NCBI GenBank assembly: GCA_938004375.1
Contig: CALKWH010000434.1
Location: 1-23,589 of the forward strand
Source: an uncultured Pseudomonadota bacterium
GTDB taxonomy: Bacteria; Myxococcota_A; Polyangia; HGW-17
DNA: 23,589 bases
Direction: 5' to 3'
In this document: in pieces, positions 7,601 to 14,136 of the stretch
Numbering within the stretch: position 1 is the stretch's first letter
Layout of the letters: each line of letters starts with the position of its first letter
Program-made: the position numbers and the translations under genes
Notes under the pieces: generated by a model
What the model was told of the DNA's origin: nothing
The model's input: the letters and a program-made list of their open reading frames with translations, nothing else
The model's database searches: none

Positions 7601-7901
7601 AAGTCCCCTCGACGGTTCCATGGCAAGCTCGCCACGTTCGCGGAGTCCCCCTGGACCGTTCGAAGGCGGGTCCGTCACGTTCGCGGGATCGCCGTCGAGC
7701 GTCCCCTTGCGGGCTCGCCAGGTTCGCGGGGTCACCCTGGGCCGGTCGAGGTCGGGTTCGTCACGTTCGCGGGATCGCCCTCGACATGTTCTTGGTGGGA
7801 TCGCCAAGTTCGCGGGGCCGCCCCGGACGGCAAGAGGGACGGTCCGTCACGTTATGGGATGGTCGCCGGAACGGTTTGGGGTAAGTCGCGCACGAAATCG
7901 G
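7601..7901 (+). repeat. array A: seven tandem 43-bp repeats
   Basis: Units start at 7601, 7644, 7687, 7730, 7773, 7816 and 7859, each exactly 43 bp. The best conserved part is the unit end, GTCCGTCACGTTCGCGG or CTCGCCAAGTTCGCGG. Odd and even units alternate between a TCGCCA-type and a CGTCA-type core, so the real period is an 86-bp dimer. The seventh unit is a distinct cap (GAACGGTTTGGGGTAAGTCG, then CGCACGAAA) that also ends array C. A period of 43 rotates the reading frame, so it is not a protein repeat even though several frames happen to be open. Confidence 0.9.
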
Positions 7902-8021
7902 GACCGGGATCGGGATTGGGATCGGGGTCGGTATCGGTATCGGGGTCGAGTTGAAAATCGATCCTTACTCATCACTGCGAATTGGATCGACCCCGATACC
8001 GACCCCGACCCCGACACCGAT
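7891..8021. repeat. degenerate hexanucleotide inverted repeat forming a long hairpin
   Basis: After one GAAATC the sequence continues in steps of six (GGGATC, GGGATT, GGGGTC, GGTATC). After a 37-base loop (7950-7986) comes the complementary series GACCCC/GATACC. TCGGTATCGGGGTCGA (7934-7949) pairs perfectly with 7987-8002. After a two-base mismatch, 7922-7931 pairs with 8005-8014, and pairing continues imperfectly to 7915/8021. The hairpin lies 26 bp beyond the stop of the gene at 8048, so it may end that transcript or protect its 3' end. Confidence 0.8.
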
Positions 8022-8047
8022 GGAAATGGGGGACCGGCGAACGGCCC

Positions 8048-8731
8048 CTAGATCGCGGGGTCCTCGGGGGACACCGGGTCGTCCGCGTCGGCGCGGGGGG
8101 CGCGGGGGGCGGGGGGGAAGATCGCGTCCCACAGGTCCCGGCGGCGCGGGAAGAGGGTCCGCACCTGGCCCATGACGCGCTCGAGGGCGAGCTCGTGGTC
8201 CTCGCACAGGGCCTCCTCCCGGGCGCGGGCCACGGCCAGCCCGGCCACGGCCTCGTCCCGGGCGGCCAGGGCGGCCTTCAGTTCCGTGAGCGCCGCGGTC
8301 ACCTTGGGCAGCCACGCCTCGCGCACGGCGGCCACGCCGGCGACCCCCGTGGCCTCGAACGTGCGCAGGAACGCTTCCCCGGTTTTGGCCTGGTTCTCCC
8401 CGGCGGGGGTGATCACGCAGGTGAGGTTGTCCGGGAACACGGCGCCGAACACGGCCCCGCGCTTGCCGCCGTCGGCCGCCTCGCAGGCGACGGCCACCTG
8501 CCGCAGGACGTCGTCGAAGCCGTAGTTCGCGAAGCGCGCCCGGGCCCGGGCCCGGCTCAGATCGACCAGCAGGGGATCCCGGGCGGCCCGCGCCCGGATC
8601 AGGTCCTCGTTGAGGGCGCCGAACTCGGCCGCCAGGGGCCGCGTCTCGGGGAGCTGGTCCAGGCCGGCCGCAAGATCGAGGCCGTAGGCGATGCGCTGAC
8701 TCGTGTTGGCGTTATGGGGGTATTTCCTCAT
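8048..8731 (-). CDS. hypothetical protein, Ala/Arg-rich, 227 aa
   Basis: The start ATG at 8731 (MRKYPHNANTSQRIAYG) is chosen because GAGGAGAGCACC lies just in front of it; an earlier in-frame start 12 codons upstream has no such site. The product is soluble, with no signal peptide or membrane segment. It is strongly helical by composition (long Ala/Arg/Glu stretches at about 50-80 and 140-190) and has a Pro-rich acidic tail ending DDPVSPEDPAI. No family is recognised and no catalytic motif was seen. It lies 99 bp downstream of the small lipoprotein and has its own possible promoter (TTGACA, 8819-8814 minus), so it may be independent of the protease genes. Base composition is typical of the high-GC host. 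Confidence 0.75.
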   Translation of the reverse strand: MRKYPHNANTSQRIAYGLDLAAGLDQLPETRPLAAEFGALNEDLIRARAARDPLLVDLSRARARARFANYGFDDVLRQVAVACEAADGGKRGAVFGAVFPDNLTCVITPAGENQAKTGEAFLRTFEATGVAGVAAVREAWLPKVTAALTELKAALAARDEAVAGLAVARAREEALCEDHELALERVMGQVRTLFPRRRDLWDAIFPPAPRAPRADADDPVSPEDPAI

Positions 8732-8758
8732 GGTGCTCTCCTCGGAGGTTGGTGTTGT

Positions 8759-8819
8759 CACTCCCAATTCGGAGTGTTGGAATCGCTGCCGATCTCGCAG
8801 ATTGCGTCGTCGTTGTCAA
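8759..8819 (-). promoter_or_regulatory. possible promoter and operator of the 227-aa gene
   Basis: On the minus strand a consensus TTGACA lies at 8819-8814, but the matching -10 region (around 8796-8791) is poor. Downstream, at 8776-8759, an inverted repeat CACTCC/GGAGTG with a six-base spacer sits between the putative start site and the ribosome site. It could bind a regulator or fold in the leader. Confidence 0.3.
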
Positions 8820-8830
8820 TCGAAAAAATG

Positions 8831-9286
8831 TCAGTCTCCCAGTAGTCCCTCGAACGGATACCATTCACCGGTGAAGTCCTCCCAGGGCTCCGAGCAACTG
8901 TCAGGATCCACGGCACAACAATGGTCCTGGCCGGTATCGACTAAATGACTCACCACTGTCCATCCGTCGATAAAGCCTCCATCCGCCATCAATCCAGCAA
9001 TCCATCCATTGCTCAACACGCGGAGATATGGTTCGGAGATTTGATTATTGAGACTATTTATATTTGCGTGCAAACAGATGAACCCACCCCCCGTTTTTTT
9101 CACGCAATTCCCATCCGAGTCAACGAAGGTAATTGACGCTCGGAGAAATGTGCATCCCTCCCTGCGACATTCTTCCTCGTCGTGGATCGCCTCGCAGAAC
9201 TCGGCCGTGAGAGTTGGCTTTTGTTCTTTATTTTCTTCACAATTTGTACAAAAGACCAAAGTGCAGATGAGTAGTAGTTTTTTCAT
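8831..9286 (-). CDS. small Cys-rich putative lipoprotein
   Basis: This 151-residue product starts at the ATG at 9286 behind a very strong ribosome site (GGAGGAGGAACC). The N-terminus MKKLLLICTLVFCTNCEENKE is a signal peptide with Cys16 as the likely lipidated residue, although CTNC is an atypical lipobox. The mature part has about nine further Cys, including CEAIHDEEECRREGC and a CC pair, suggesting a disulfide-bonded periplasmic or surface protein. The gene begins 14 bp after the subtilase stop codon, so the two are very likely co-transcribed, and the product could be a partner, substrate or inhibitor of the protease. GC content is lower than its neighbours. No family is recognised. Confidence 0.75.
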   Translation of the reverse strand: MKKLLLICTLVFCTNCEENKEQKPTLTAEFCEAIHDEEECRREGCTFLRASITFVDSDGNCVKKTGGGFICLHANINSLNNQISEPYLRVLSNGWIAGLMADGGFIDGWTVVSHLVDTGQDHCCAVDPDSCSEPWEDFTGEWYPFEGLLGD

Positions 9287-9300
9287 GGTTCCTCCTCCTC

Positions 9301-11790
9301 TCAGGGAACGACCTCAGACTCGTAGTCCTTCACCCCGGCGTAGTAACAAAACACGTGTGCGGTCGCGCCGGACGAAGTCACATGGCGCTTGACGATGCTC
9401 ACGAAGGCACATCGCCCGGGGAGATCCGCCTCGATGGACACCATGTGACGAAGATCGTAGGTTTCGTCACTATATGAAGAATGGAGAGTCGAATTGGAAT
9501 TGCAGGCTCCGGCATCCGGGTTGTACAACCTCACCCGCAGATAGAGGTCACTCACGTAGGGTTTCTGGCTCATGTCTTCGGGCTCGAACATGACGCACTT
9601 AAGAAAATCGGTGCCAGCTGGCAAGGGGGTAGGCCACACATAATAAGATATAGACGGCGAGCTGCTGGTGAAAGCATATGACTGGTAGGAGAACGCGGTT
9701 GGGGTAAAGAAATTGCTGTAATAATTGTCCAATAACCTGAGCTTCAGCCTGCCAAATCCTGATTTCTCATCCACGCCGAGACTTCTTCTGGAAAACGGAG
9801 TCGGGATCTGATCCGGGTCCCACCGGTCCCCCATCGCGAGCAGCAACGCCTGCATGGCCCCAGGGCTGTTGAACCCGGTGTTGCCTCGCGCGAGCTGCCA
9901 GTGTTTCAACACGATGGCGGCACCGGAGACGTGAGGTGTCGCGGTGCTCGTGCCGACAGCTCTGAGATTTTGTTCCGGAGGAGGAGCATACACCCAGCCA
10001 ACGGGCCAGGTGTTGACGCTGGGGTTGGCATAATACAGCCCCGAGGGCCAATTATACGTTTCAGTGATGTTCTGATTTCTGGAGCTCGTAGACAAGTACA
10101 CGCGCTGCGGTGCGCTCAACGCAATGCCGGAATATGCTCGAATTTTTGGAAAAATCCCATAGACTCCAATTGTAAGATTAATTCCGCCGGTGGCAGTGTA
10201 CTTTTCAGCATCAAGAAGGCACTCCTGATAATCGCTATTGCAATCTCCCGTAGTGGTCGTGGATTCATCGTTCGCGTCCAAGCCTGCGACGGCCAGAACT
10301 TTGGGAGTGTCACCAGGGGAATTCAGGCTGCACTCGGTATTAGGCTTAGAATTGAGGTTGTTACCAGCAGCGGCGATCACGAGGACTCCAAAGTCGTACA
10401 AGTTCTCGAGCGTATCCTCAGCCGCGTTGCTGCTCGCGATATTGCAATCGGCTGTAGCCAGGTTGTGGGAGCAATTCAAAACGTCTATATTGTATTCATT
10501 CAACGTATTGTAGGCTCGAACATAGGGTGTGAGATCAGGATCCGGGACGTCTTCGAGTGGCTTCGCGTTGACGTACCATAAATACGCGCCCGGGGCCATG
10601 CCCGTCGCGCCGTTCTCCCATTCCTCACAATGCGCGCCCATATCGGTGGCGTCCCAGGTCGGATCCCCCAGGTGCAGCCCGAACGCTTCGTTGTTCGTAT
10701 AGCGGGCCGTCAGGATGGAACTGACCATGGTGCCGTGACTGCCGCTGGAATTCTCATCCCCTGAAAACTGGTAGCGTTCGAGCCAGTAATCGATGCCCCC
10801 GATCGAAACCAACGAGTCATCGGGGTAATTGTTGTTGGGGGGATAGACGCAAGGGGAGACGGAGCAATCCTTGCGGAAAATCAGGCGTCCGGTGAACGCG
10901 GGGGATTCGTCCTCGAAAAAGGAGGACTCGACGACTCCGGCGAGCAGCCGGGCGTAACCGTGACGAGTGCTGTTGGCGCGATGACCGGTGTAGCCCATGG
11001 CATGGAAACGGTCGATGTCCAGTCGTTCGGCCTGCCGCCCCTCGCCCAGGAGCCACAGGGATTGGGGATTCAAGGTAGCTGTTTCATCGCAGGCATCGGA
11101 AGTCTGTCTCAAGGCCGGTTCGACGGCGGTGAAAGCTGGATGCGCGAGAAGCAGGTCGACTTGAGAAACCGGGATCGAGAGCTTCACCCAGGCGATGCCC
11201 TCGAAGGTCTCGAGCACGCGCGCGCCCCAGCGCTCGAAATCCGGGGCCAGTTGTGCCAGTTTTTCTTCCACCAGGGAGACGTGGGCCAGCTTCGCGTCTT
11301 GAATACGCTGGGCGTGGTCCGTGACGGTCTGGGCGTCGAAGCGCTCCGGGGGCAGGGGCAGCGGGACGACCGGGTCGGGCAATCCCGCGAGCTTGACCAT
11401 GAGCAACAGGTCGTCCTCGGCGCGCAGGGTCTCCACGTGCGGCCACAGCGCGGGATCCATGCGGGGCGGGCCCGGGGGTGTCAGGAGCTTCACCGCCGGG
11501 CTCGGGTTGTGCTGCCGCAGGATGCGCCAGGTCGTCACCTCGTTCCCGTCGGCGTCGGCGTCGGTCATGAGTTGGGAGTGGTAGATGTAAGGCTCGTCCA
11601 GATACTTCGCCGGGTTGGCGGCGCGCTCGTGGCCCTCGGGCGTCAACTCGCCGCGCCTTACCGTGGACAGCAGCTCCTGACGCGGAGATGTCGTACGTCG
11701 CTCGAAAAAGATCTCTTCGAGCTCCACCGGGACCATCCGGCCGGCCTCCGAGCCGTCCTCGACGATTTCATAATAACCTGCTGGCGCCAC
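9301..11790 (-). CDS. subtilisin-like (S8) serine protease, probably a lipoprotein split by a frameshift
   Basis: Residues are numbered from the GTG at 11790 (829 aa). A prodomain-like region of about 270 residues precedes the peptidase domain. The catalytic His is in GSHGTMVSS (His352), the oxyanion Asn in AAAGNN (Asn477) and the nucleophile in GTSTATPHVSG (Ser615). Where subtilases usually have Asp (DTG or DSG), this protein reads GVVESS (Glu288). Several Cys and a beta-rich C-terminal domain follow. No ribosome site precedes 11790. An ATG at 11897 with a good Shine-Dalgarno encodes a lipoprotein signal peptide (MKQIMAMTFILVHLMAC), but it is out of frame by one base across a run of eleven G (11829-11839). 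The intact product would run from 11897 and be surface-anchored. The gene heads a group with the Cys-rich lipoprotein 14 bp downstream. Confidence 0.88.
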   Translation of the reverse strand: MAPAGYYEIVEDGSEAGRMVPVELEEIFFERRTTSPRQELLSTVRRGELTPEGHERAANPAKYLDEPYIYHSQLMTDADADGNEVTTWRILRQHNPSPAVKLLTPPGPPRMDPALWPHVETLRAEDDLLLMVKLAGLPDPVVPLPLPPERFDAQTVTDHAQRIQDAKLAHVSLVEEKLAQLAPDFERWGARVLETFEGIAWVKLSIPVSQVDLLLAHPAFTAVEPALRQTSDACDETATLNPQSLWLLGEGRQAERLDIDRFHAMGYTGHRANSTRHGYARLLAGVVESSFFEDESPAFTGRLIFRKDCSVSPCVYPPNNNYPDDSLVSIGGIDYWLERYQFSGDENSSGSHGTMVSSILTARYTNNEAFGLHLGDPTWDATDMGAHCEEWENGATGMAPGAYLWYVNAKPLEDVPDPDLTPYVRAYNTLNEYNIDVLNCSHNLATADCNIASSNAAEDTLENLYDFGVLVIAAAGNNLNSKPNTECSLNSPGDTPKVLAVAGLDANDESTTTTGDCNSDYQECLLDAEKYTATGGINLTIGVYGIFPKIRAYSGIALSAPQRVYLSTSSRNQNITETYNWPSGLYYANPSVNTWPVGWVYAPPPEQNLRAVGTSTATPHVSGAAIVLKHWQLARGNTGFNSPGAMQALLLAMGDRWDPDQIPTPFSRRSLGVDEKSGFGRLKLRLLDNYYSNFFTPTAFSYQSYAFTSSSPSISYYVWPTPLPAGTDFLKCVMFEPEDMSQKPYVSDLYLRVRLYNPDAGACNSNSTLHSSYSDETYDLRHMVSIEADLPGRCAFVSIVKRHVTSSGATAHVFCYYAGVKDYESEVVP

Positions 11791-11828
11791 TGGGTCGCCA
11801 GTCAGTAAATAGGGGCGGCTATCGGACT

Positions 11829-11839
11829 GGGGGGGGGGG
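11829..11839 (-). repeat. homopolymer tract G11 in the 5' part of the subtilase gene
   Basis: Eleven G on the plus strand (poly-C in the coding strand) fall just after the lipidation Cys codon, encoding Pro residues. With eleven bases the signal-peptide frame stops after 31 codons (TGA after PIAAPIY). With twelve or nine it continues into the protease as APPPQSDSRPYLLTG and onward. Such tracts are classic slippage sites for on/off switching and also a common place for sequencing errors. Confidence 0.85.
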
Positions 11840-11897
11840 CTTCATGGCACGCCATGAGGTGGACCAGGATGAAAGTCATTGCCATTATTTGTTTCAT
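11840..11897 (-). other. out-of-frame lipoprotein signal peptide of the subtilase
   Basis: ATG at 11897-11895 with AAAGGA about ten bases upstream encodes MKQIMAMTFILVHLMAC followed by HEA and prolines. Lys2, a hydrophobic core and the lipobox LMAC give a good predicted signal peptidase II site. It belongs functionally to the protease downstream but reads in the neighbouring frame. Confidence 0.75.
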
Positions 11898-12046
11898 CGG
11901 GGGGCGTCCTTTCTGCGTGAAGGGTGGAAGGCAAAGGAAAGACATCTTTCTCTTTATACTCTGAACGGCCGGAGATGCAACCAGGTTTTTTCAATCCTGA
12001 CCGTGCCCCCGGAAGGGACGTGCACCCTCGTCTGTGCTCCTCTGTC
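11898..12046. other. gene-free upstream region of the subtilase
   Basis: No open frame with a start site is seen on either strand. The stretch presumably carries the protease promoter on the minus strand. No convincing -35/-10 pair was identified. Confidence 0.4.
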
Positions 12047-12213
12047 GAAATCGAAATCGAAATCGAAATCGAAATCGGGAATGCGCACTCGACGGCTCGA
12101 TGGCGGGTCCGTCACGTTTGCGCGATGGAGTTCGACGGTCCCATCGCGGGTATGTGAGATTGGTGGCCGCGGACCCGAACGTGAATCGTCGGGACCGAGT
12201 TGGCGCAGGATTG
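12047..12213 (+). repeat. element B: (GAAATC)5 leading into three 43-bp units, right end missing
   Basis: Five perfect GAAATC hexamers (12047-12076) run into GGGAA and then 43-bp units beginning at 12085, 12128 and 12171. The first unit carries GGGTCCGTCACGTTTGCGCG as in array C; the third is badly decayed. The start (hexamers, GGGAA, then the first unit) is laid out exactly as in element C. The terminal cap unit and the inverted GATTTC block are missing. Short DFDFDF reading frames across the hexamers are accidental. Confidence 0.85.
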
Positions 12214-12763
12214 CTAACGCTCTGAGAAAAGATGACATCAAGCGGACACGCAGAACACCATGAGCCGAGAGAGCCGGCGGGGTGGCGGCGGTGGGGGCCC
12301 CCCGGCGCTTTGCGATAGCAAAAGACGGGGGTATCCGCCGACTCCCCATCCCCTGGGCGAGCGAGGCACCATGCAGAGGTGATGAAGAAGCCGCGGCCTT
12401 TGGCCGCGGACAGAGAGGGGGGGCGCCTCTGACCCAGGGTAGCTCCGCCTTCGGCTACGCAACCCTCTATGATGGGTAGAGAGTCAAGCCTATTTTATCG
12501 CGTCCTCCTGTTTTCCAAATCTTCCAGCGCGAATGAAACTGTCTCAAACGATACGCGACCCATGGATTCCTTCAACCGTCTATTCGGCGTCATTGAATGC
12601 GCCATGATACTGTATGCGAAAGAATTCCGTGCTTCAATCGGGGCTACGTTTTGCGAAGCAAACAAGGGTAGCTGCGAAGTCACGGAAACTCGTAGAAGTC
12701 CATTTCGGTTGCGCACGTCAAGTCTAGTGTTCATTCACGCAACATCCTCAAGTTCCAAAGTTT
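12214..12763. other. gene-free stretch with a cluster of stem-loops downstream of the IS110 transposase
   Basis: No convincing gene is present. At 12309-12322 TTTGC-GATA-GCAAA folds; at 12391-12409 there is a perfect CCGCGGCC-TTT-GGCCGCGG hairpin; at 12439-12458 GTAGC pairs with GCTAC inside an AGGGT/ACCCT frame; at 12465-12481 CTCTA pairs with TAGAG. The segment could be a structured RNA, REP-like palindromes, or the right-end region of the IS110 element. The remaining 12482-12763 is of lower GC. A 79-codon minus-strand frame there (12495-12734) has no ribosome site or recognisable domain and is not called. Confidence 0.45.
12391..12409. other. perfect 8-bp stem hairpin
   Basis: CCGCGGCC (12391-12398) and GGCCGCGG (12402-12409) enclose a TTT loop, with no U-tract on either side. 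It is a stable RNA or DNA hairpin, part of the stem-loop cluster. Its role is unknown. Confidence 0.5.
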
Positions 12764-13954
12764 TCAGTTTTCACCCTTCTCAGAAGCCTTCTTCTTCCGA
12801 ATCTTCAAAGGCCTTTCTGGGGGTTCCGGAGTTGCCGGCGCCGGGATTGCATCTTCACCTCCGGATGGTCGCACGCCCATACGCCAGCAGATTCTCGTGT
12901 TGTCTCCGATCAACTCCGGGAAGATGCGCAATTTGTGTGCATCGAACGGCTGACGGGTTTTCAGCACCTGAAAGGCGACGCGCACGATCCGGTGCATGAC
13001 CGCGACGATGGCCTTCTTTCGGTTTCCCGAACGTCGCATCACCGTGTAGAAGTACGCCGAAAAGGGATTCGCACTTCGCATCGCCTGGTGGGCGCATTCG
13101 CACAACAGGCGACGGACATAAGCAGGCCCTGTACGCGTAATGTGCGTTCCGGTCGTCCTTCGATTGCCGGAGTCGTACGAGGATGGAACCACACCGAAAT
13201 AACTCGAGAGTTTCGCCGAGTCCGAAAACCGCTGCACGTCCCCGATGGCCGCCACCAAGGCGAACGCGGTCAGTTTTCCGACGCAGGGGATCGTCTCGAG
13301 CAGTTCGATTTCTTCCTTGCGCTTGGGCCGCACCTTCTCCATTTGTTCCTCCAGCAGGTTCACCATTTCCCGGGCATGGCGAAACGTCTGATAGTGCAAC
13401 TGCAGCAAAAAATACAACTCGCTTCCCCGGTACTGCTCCAACAGGTTTTCCCACACCTTCAGGGTGTTCAGCCGAGCAGGAACGGGGTACCCTTTTCCAC
13501 GCAGGATGTTCTTCGCTTTATTGATCTCGGCGGTCCCGATATCCACAAAGCCGATCCGCTCCTCACACAACTTGCGCATCCAGCTCTCCGTGTCCGTCGG
13601 CATGTACACCTCACTCCGGTACAGCCGGTTGCGAAGGCCGTGCGCCATGTCCTTCGCATCGTTCATATCGTTCTTCTGCTTCTTCTTCGGACGGTAGGCC
13701 GCCACCTCCGTCGCATGAAAGACATGCGGATCCAGGCCGTTCTCTCTCAGTCTCTGAGAAGCCCAGCGGCACTGCGTGCCCGTCTCCATCGCCACCTCGA
13801 CGGTCGGGTCGAGCACGAGCATCTCTCTCGCAAAGGCAGCATAGGCCAGCTCCGTCGTCTCGATCTGACCGCTGCGAAGAACCGTCTGATCCTGGTCGAT
13901 GGCATAGTAAGTCGTCTGTTGTGAGTGAACGTCAAATCCGATATAAATCGCCAT
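12764..13954 (-). CDS. IS110-family transposase (bridge-RNA-guided recombinase family)
   Basis: This 396-residue product starts at the ATG at 13954 (MAIYIGFDVHSQQTTYY), chosen over an upstream frame extension because AAGGAGG lies six bases before it. The N-terminal RuvC-like DEDD domain shows Asp8 (GFDVH), Glu57 (METG) and Asp99/Asp102 in NDMNDAKDMA. A coiled middle region (about 150-225) follows, then the Transposase_20 domain (TIPCVGKLTAFALVAAIGD, then SSYFGVVPSSYDSGNRRTTG), which in this family holds the catalytic Ser. The tail after 360 is basic and Pro-rich. IS110 enzymes insert without target duplications and are guided by an element-encoded RNA. The ends of this element could not be placed. 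Confidence 0.92.
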   Translation of the reverse strand: MAIYIGFDVHSQQTTYYAIDQDQTVLRSGQIETTELAYAAFAREMLVLDPTVEVAMETGTQCRWASQRLRENGLDPHVFHATEVAAYRPKKKQKNDMNDAKDMAHGLRNRLYRSEVYMPTDTESWMRKLCEERIGFVDIGTAEINKAKNILRGKGYPVPARLNTLKVWENLLEQYRGSELYFLLQLHYQTFRHAREMVNLLEEQMEKVRPKRKEEIELLETIPCVGKLTAFALVAAIGDVQRFSDSAKLSSYFGVVPSSYDSGNRRTTGTHITRTGPAYVRRLLCECAHQAMRSANPFSAYFYTVMRRSGNRKKAIVAVMHRIVRVAFQVLKTRQPFDAHKLRIFPELIGDNTRICWRMGVRPSGGEDAIPAPATPEPPERPLKIRKKKASEKGEN

Positions 13955-14032
13955 GGGTGGCCTCCTTTTTGGATGACTCTGATGAGGCATTCTATGACCT
14001 CGTGCATCCCTTAGAATACTGCGAGGCCACCC
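13955..14032 (-). promoter_or_regulatory. leader hairpin that can mask the transposase ribosome site
   Basis: GGGTGGCCTC (13955-13964) and GAGGCCACCC (14023-14032) are exact inverted repeats, with a nested ATTCTA (13989-13994)/TAGAAT (14012-14017). In the minus-strand transcript the 3' arm overlaps the GGAGG and ends at the base before the ATG, so folding would hide the ribosome site. This is a known way for insertion sequences to keep read-through transcripts from making transposase. In IS110-group elements this leader is also where a bridge RNA can be encoded. Confidence 0.6.
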
Positions 14033-14056
14033 ACTTTGAAACCTCACCCACCCATC

Positions 14057-14083
14057 ATGGTATCGGGGCTACCCGTCTGTCAA
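14057..14083 (-). promoter_or_regulatory. possible promoter of the IS110 transposase
   Basis: On the minus strand TTGACA (14083-14078) is followed after 15 bases by TACCAT (14062-14057). The -35 is perfect; the -10 matches four of six and the spacing is short. A transcript from here would include the whole leader hairpin. Confidence 0.35.
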
Positions 14084-14100
14084 CCGCCCGAAGCGGGCGG
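14084..14100. other. GC-rich hairpin beside the IS110 promoter
   Basis: CCGCCCG-AAG-CGGGCGG forms a seven-base-pair stem with a three-base loop. It lies directly upstream of the TTGACA and could mark the element's end region or stop transcription entering from outside. Confidence 0.4.
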
Positions 14101-14136
14101 TAACCAAAGAGTATCGACGCTTAAGCGATCACGCAT

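Noticed and set aside
7601..7901. CRISPR array
   Set aside because: The period is constant at 43 but there is no short invariant repeat separated by unrelated spacers; the whole unit is related from copy to copy. No cas gene is nearby.
11954..12349. Minus-strand ORF with an Asp-Phe dipeptide repeat
   Set aside because: The repeat comes only from GATTTC hexamers. There is no ribosome site, and the frame crosses the 43-bp units and the stem-loop cluster.
12495..12734. 79-codon minus-strand ORF downstream of the IS110 transposase
   Set aside because: It has no Shine-Dalgarno, no recognisable domain and no neighbour support. It could be a relic, but the sequence alone does not justify a gene call.
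13955..14047. Upstream start for the IS110 transposase, adding 31 residues
   Set aside because: The extension reads through the leader hairpin, lacks a ribosome site and is Arg/Pro-rich. The start at 13954 has AAGGAGG and the conserved MAIYIGFDVH beginning.
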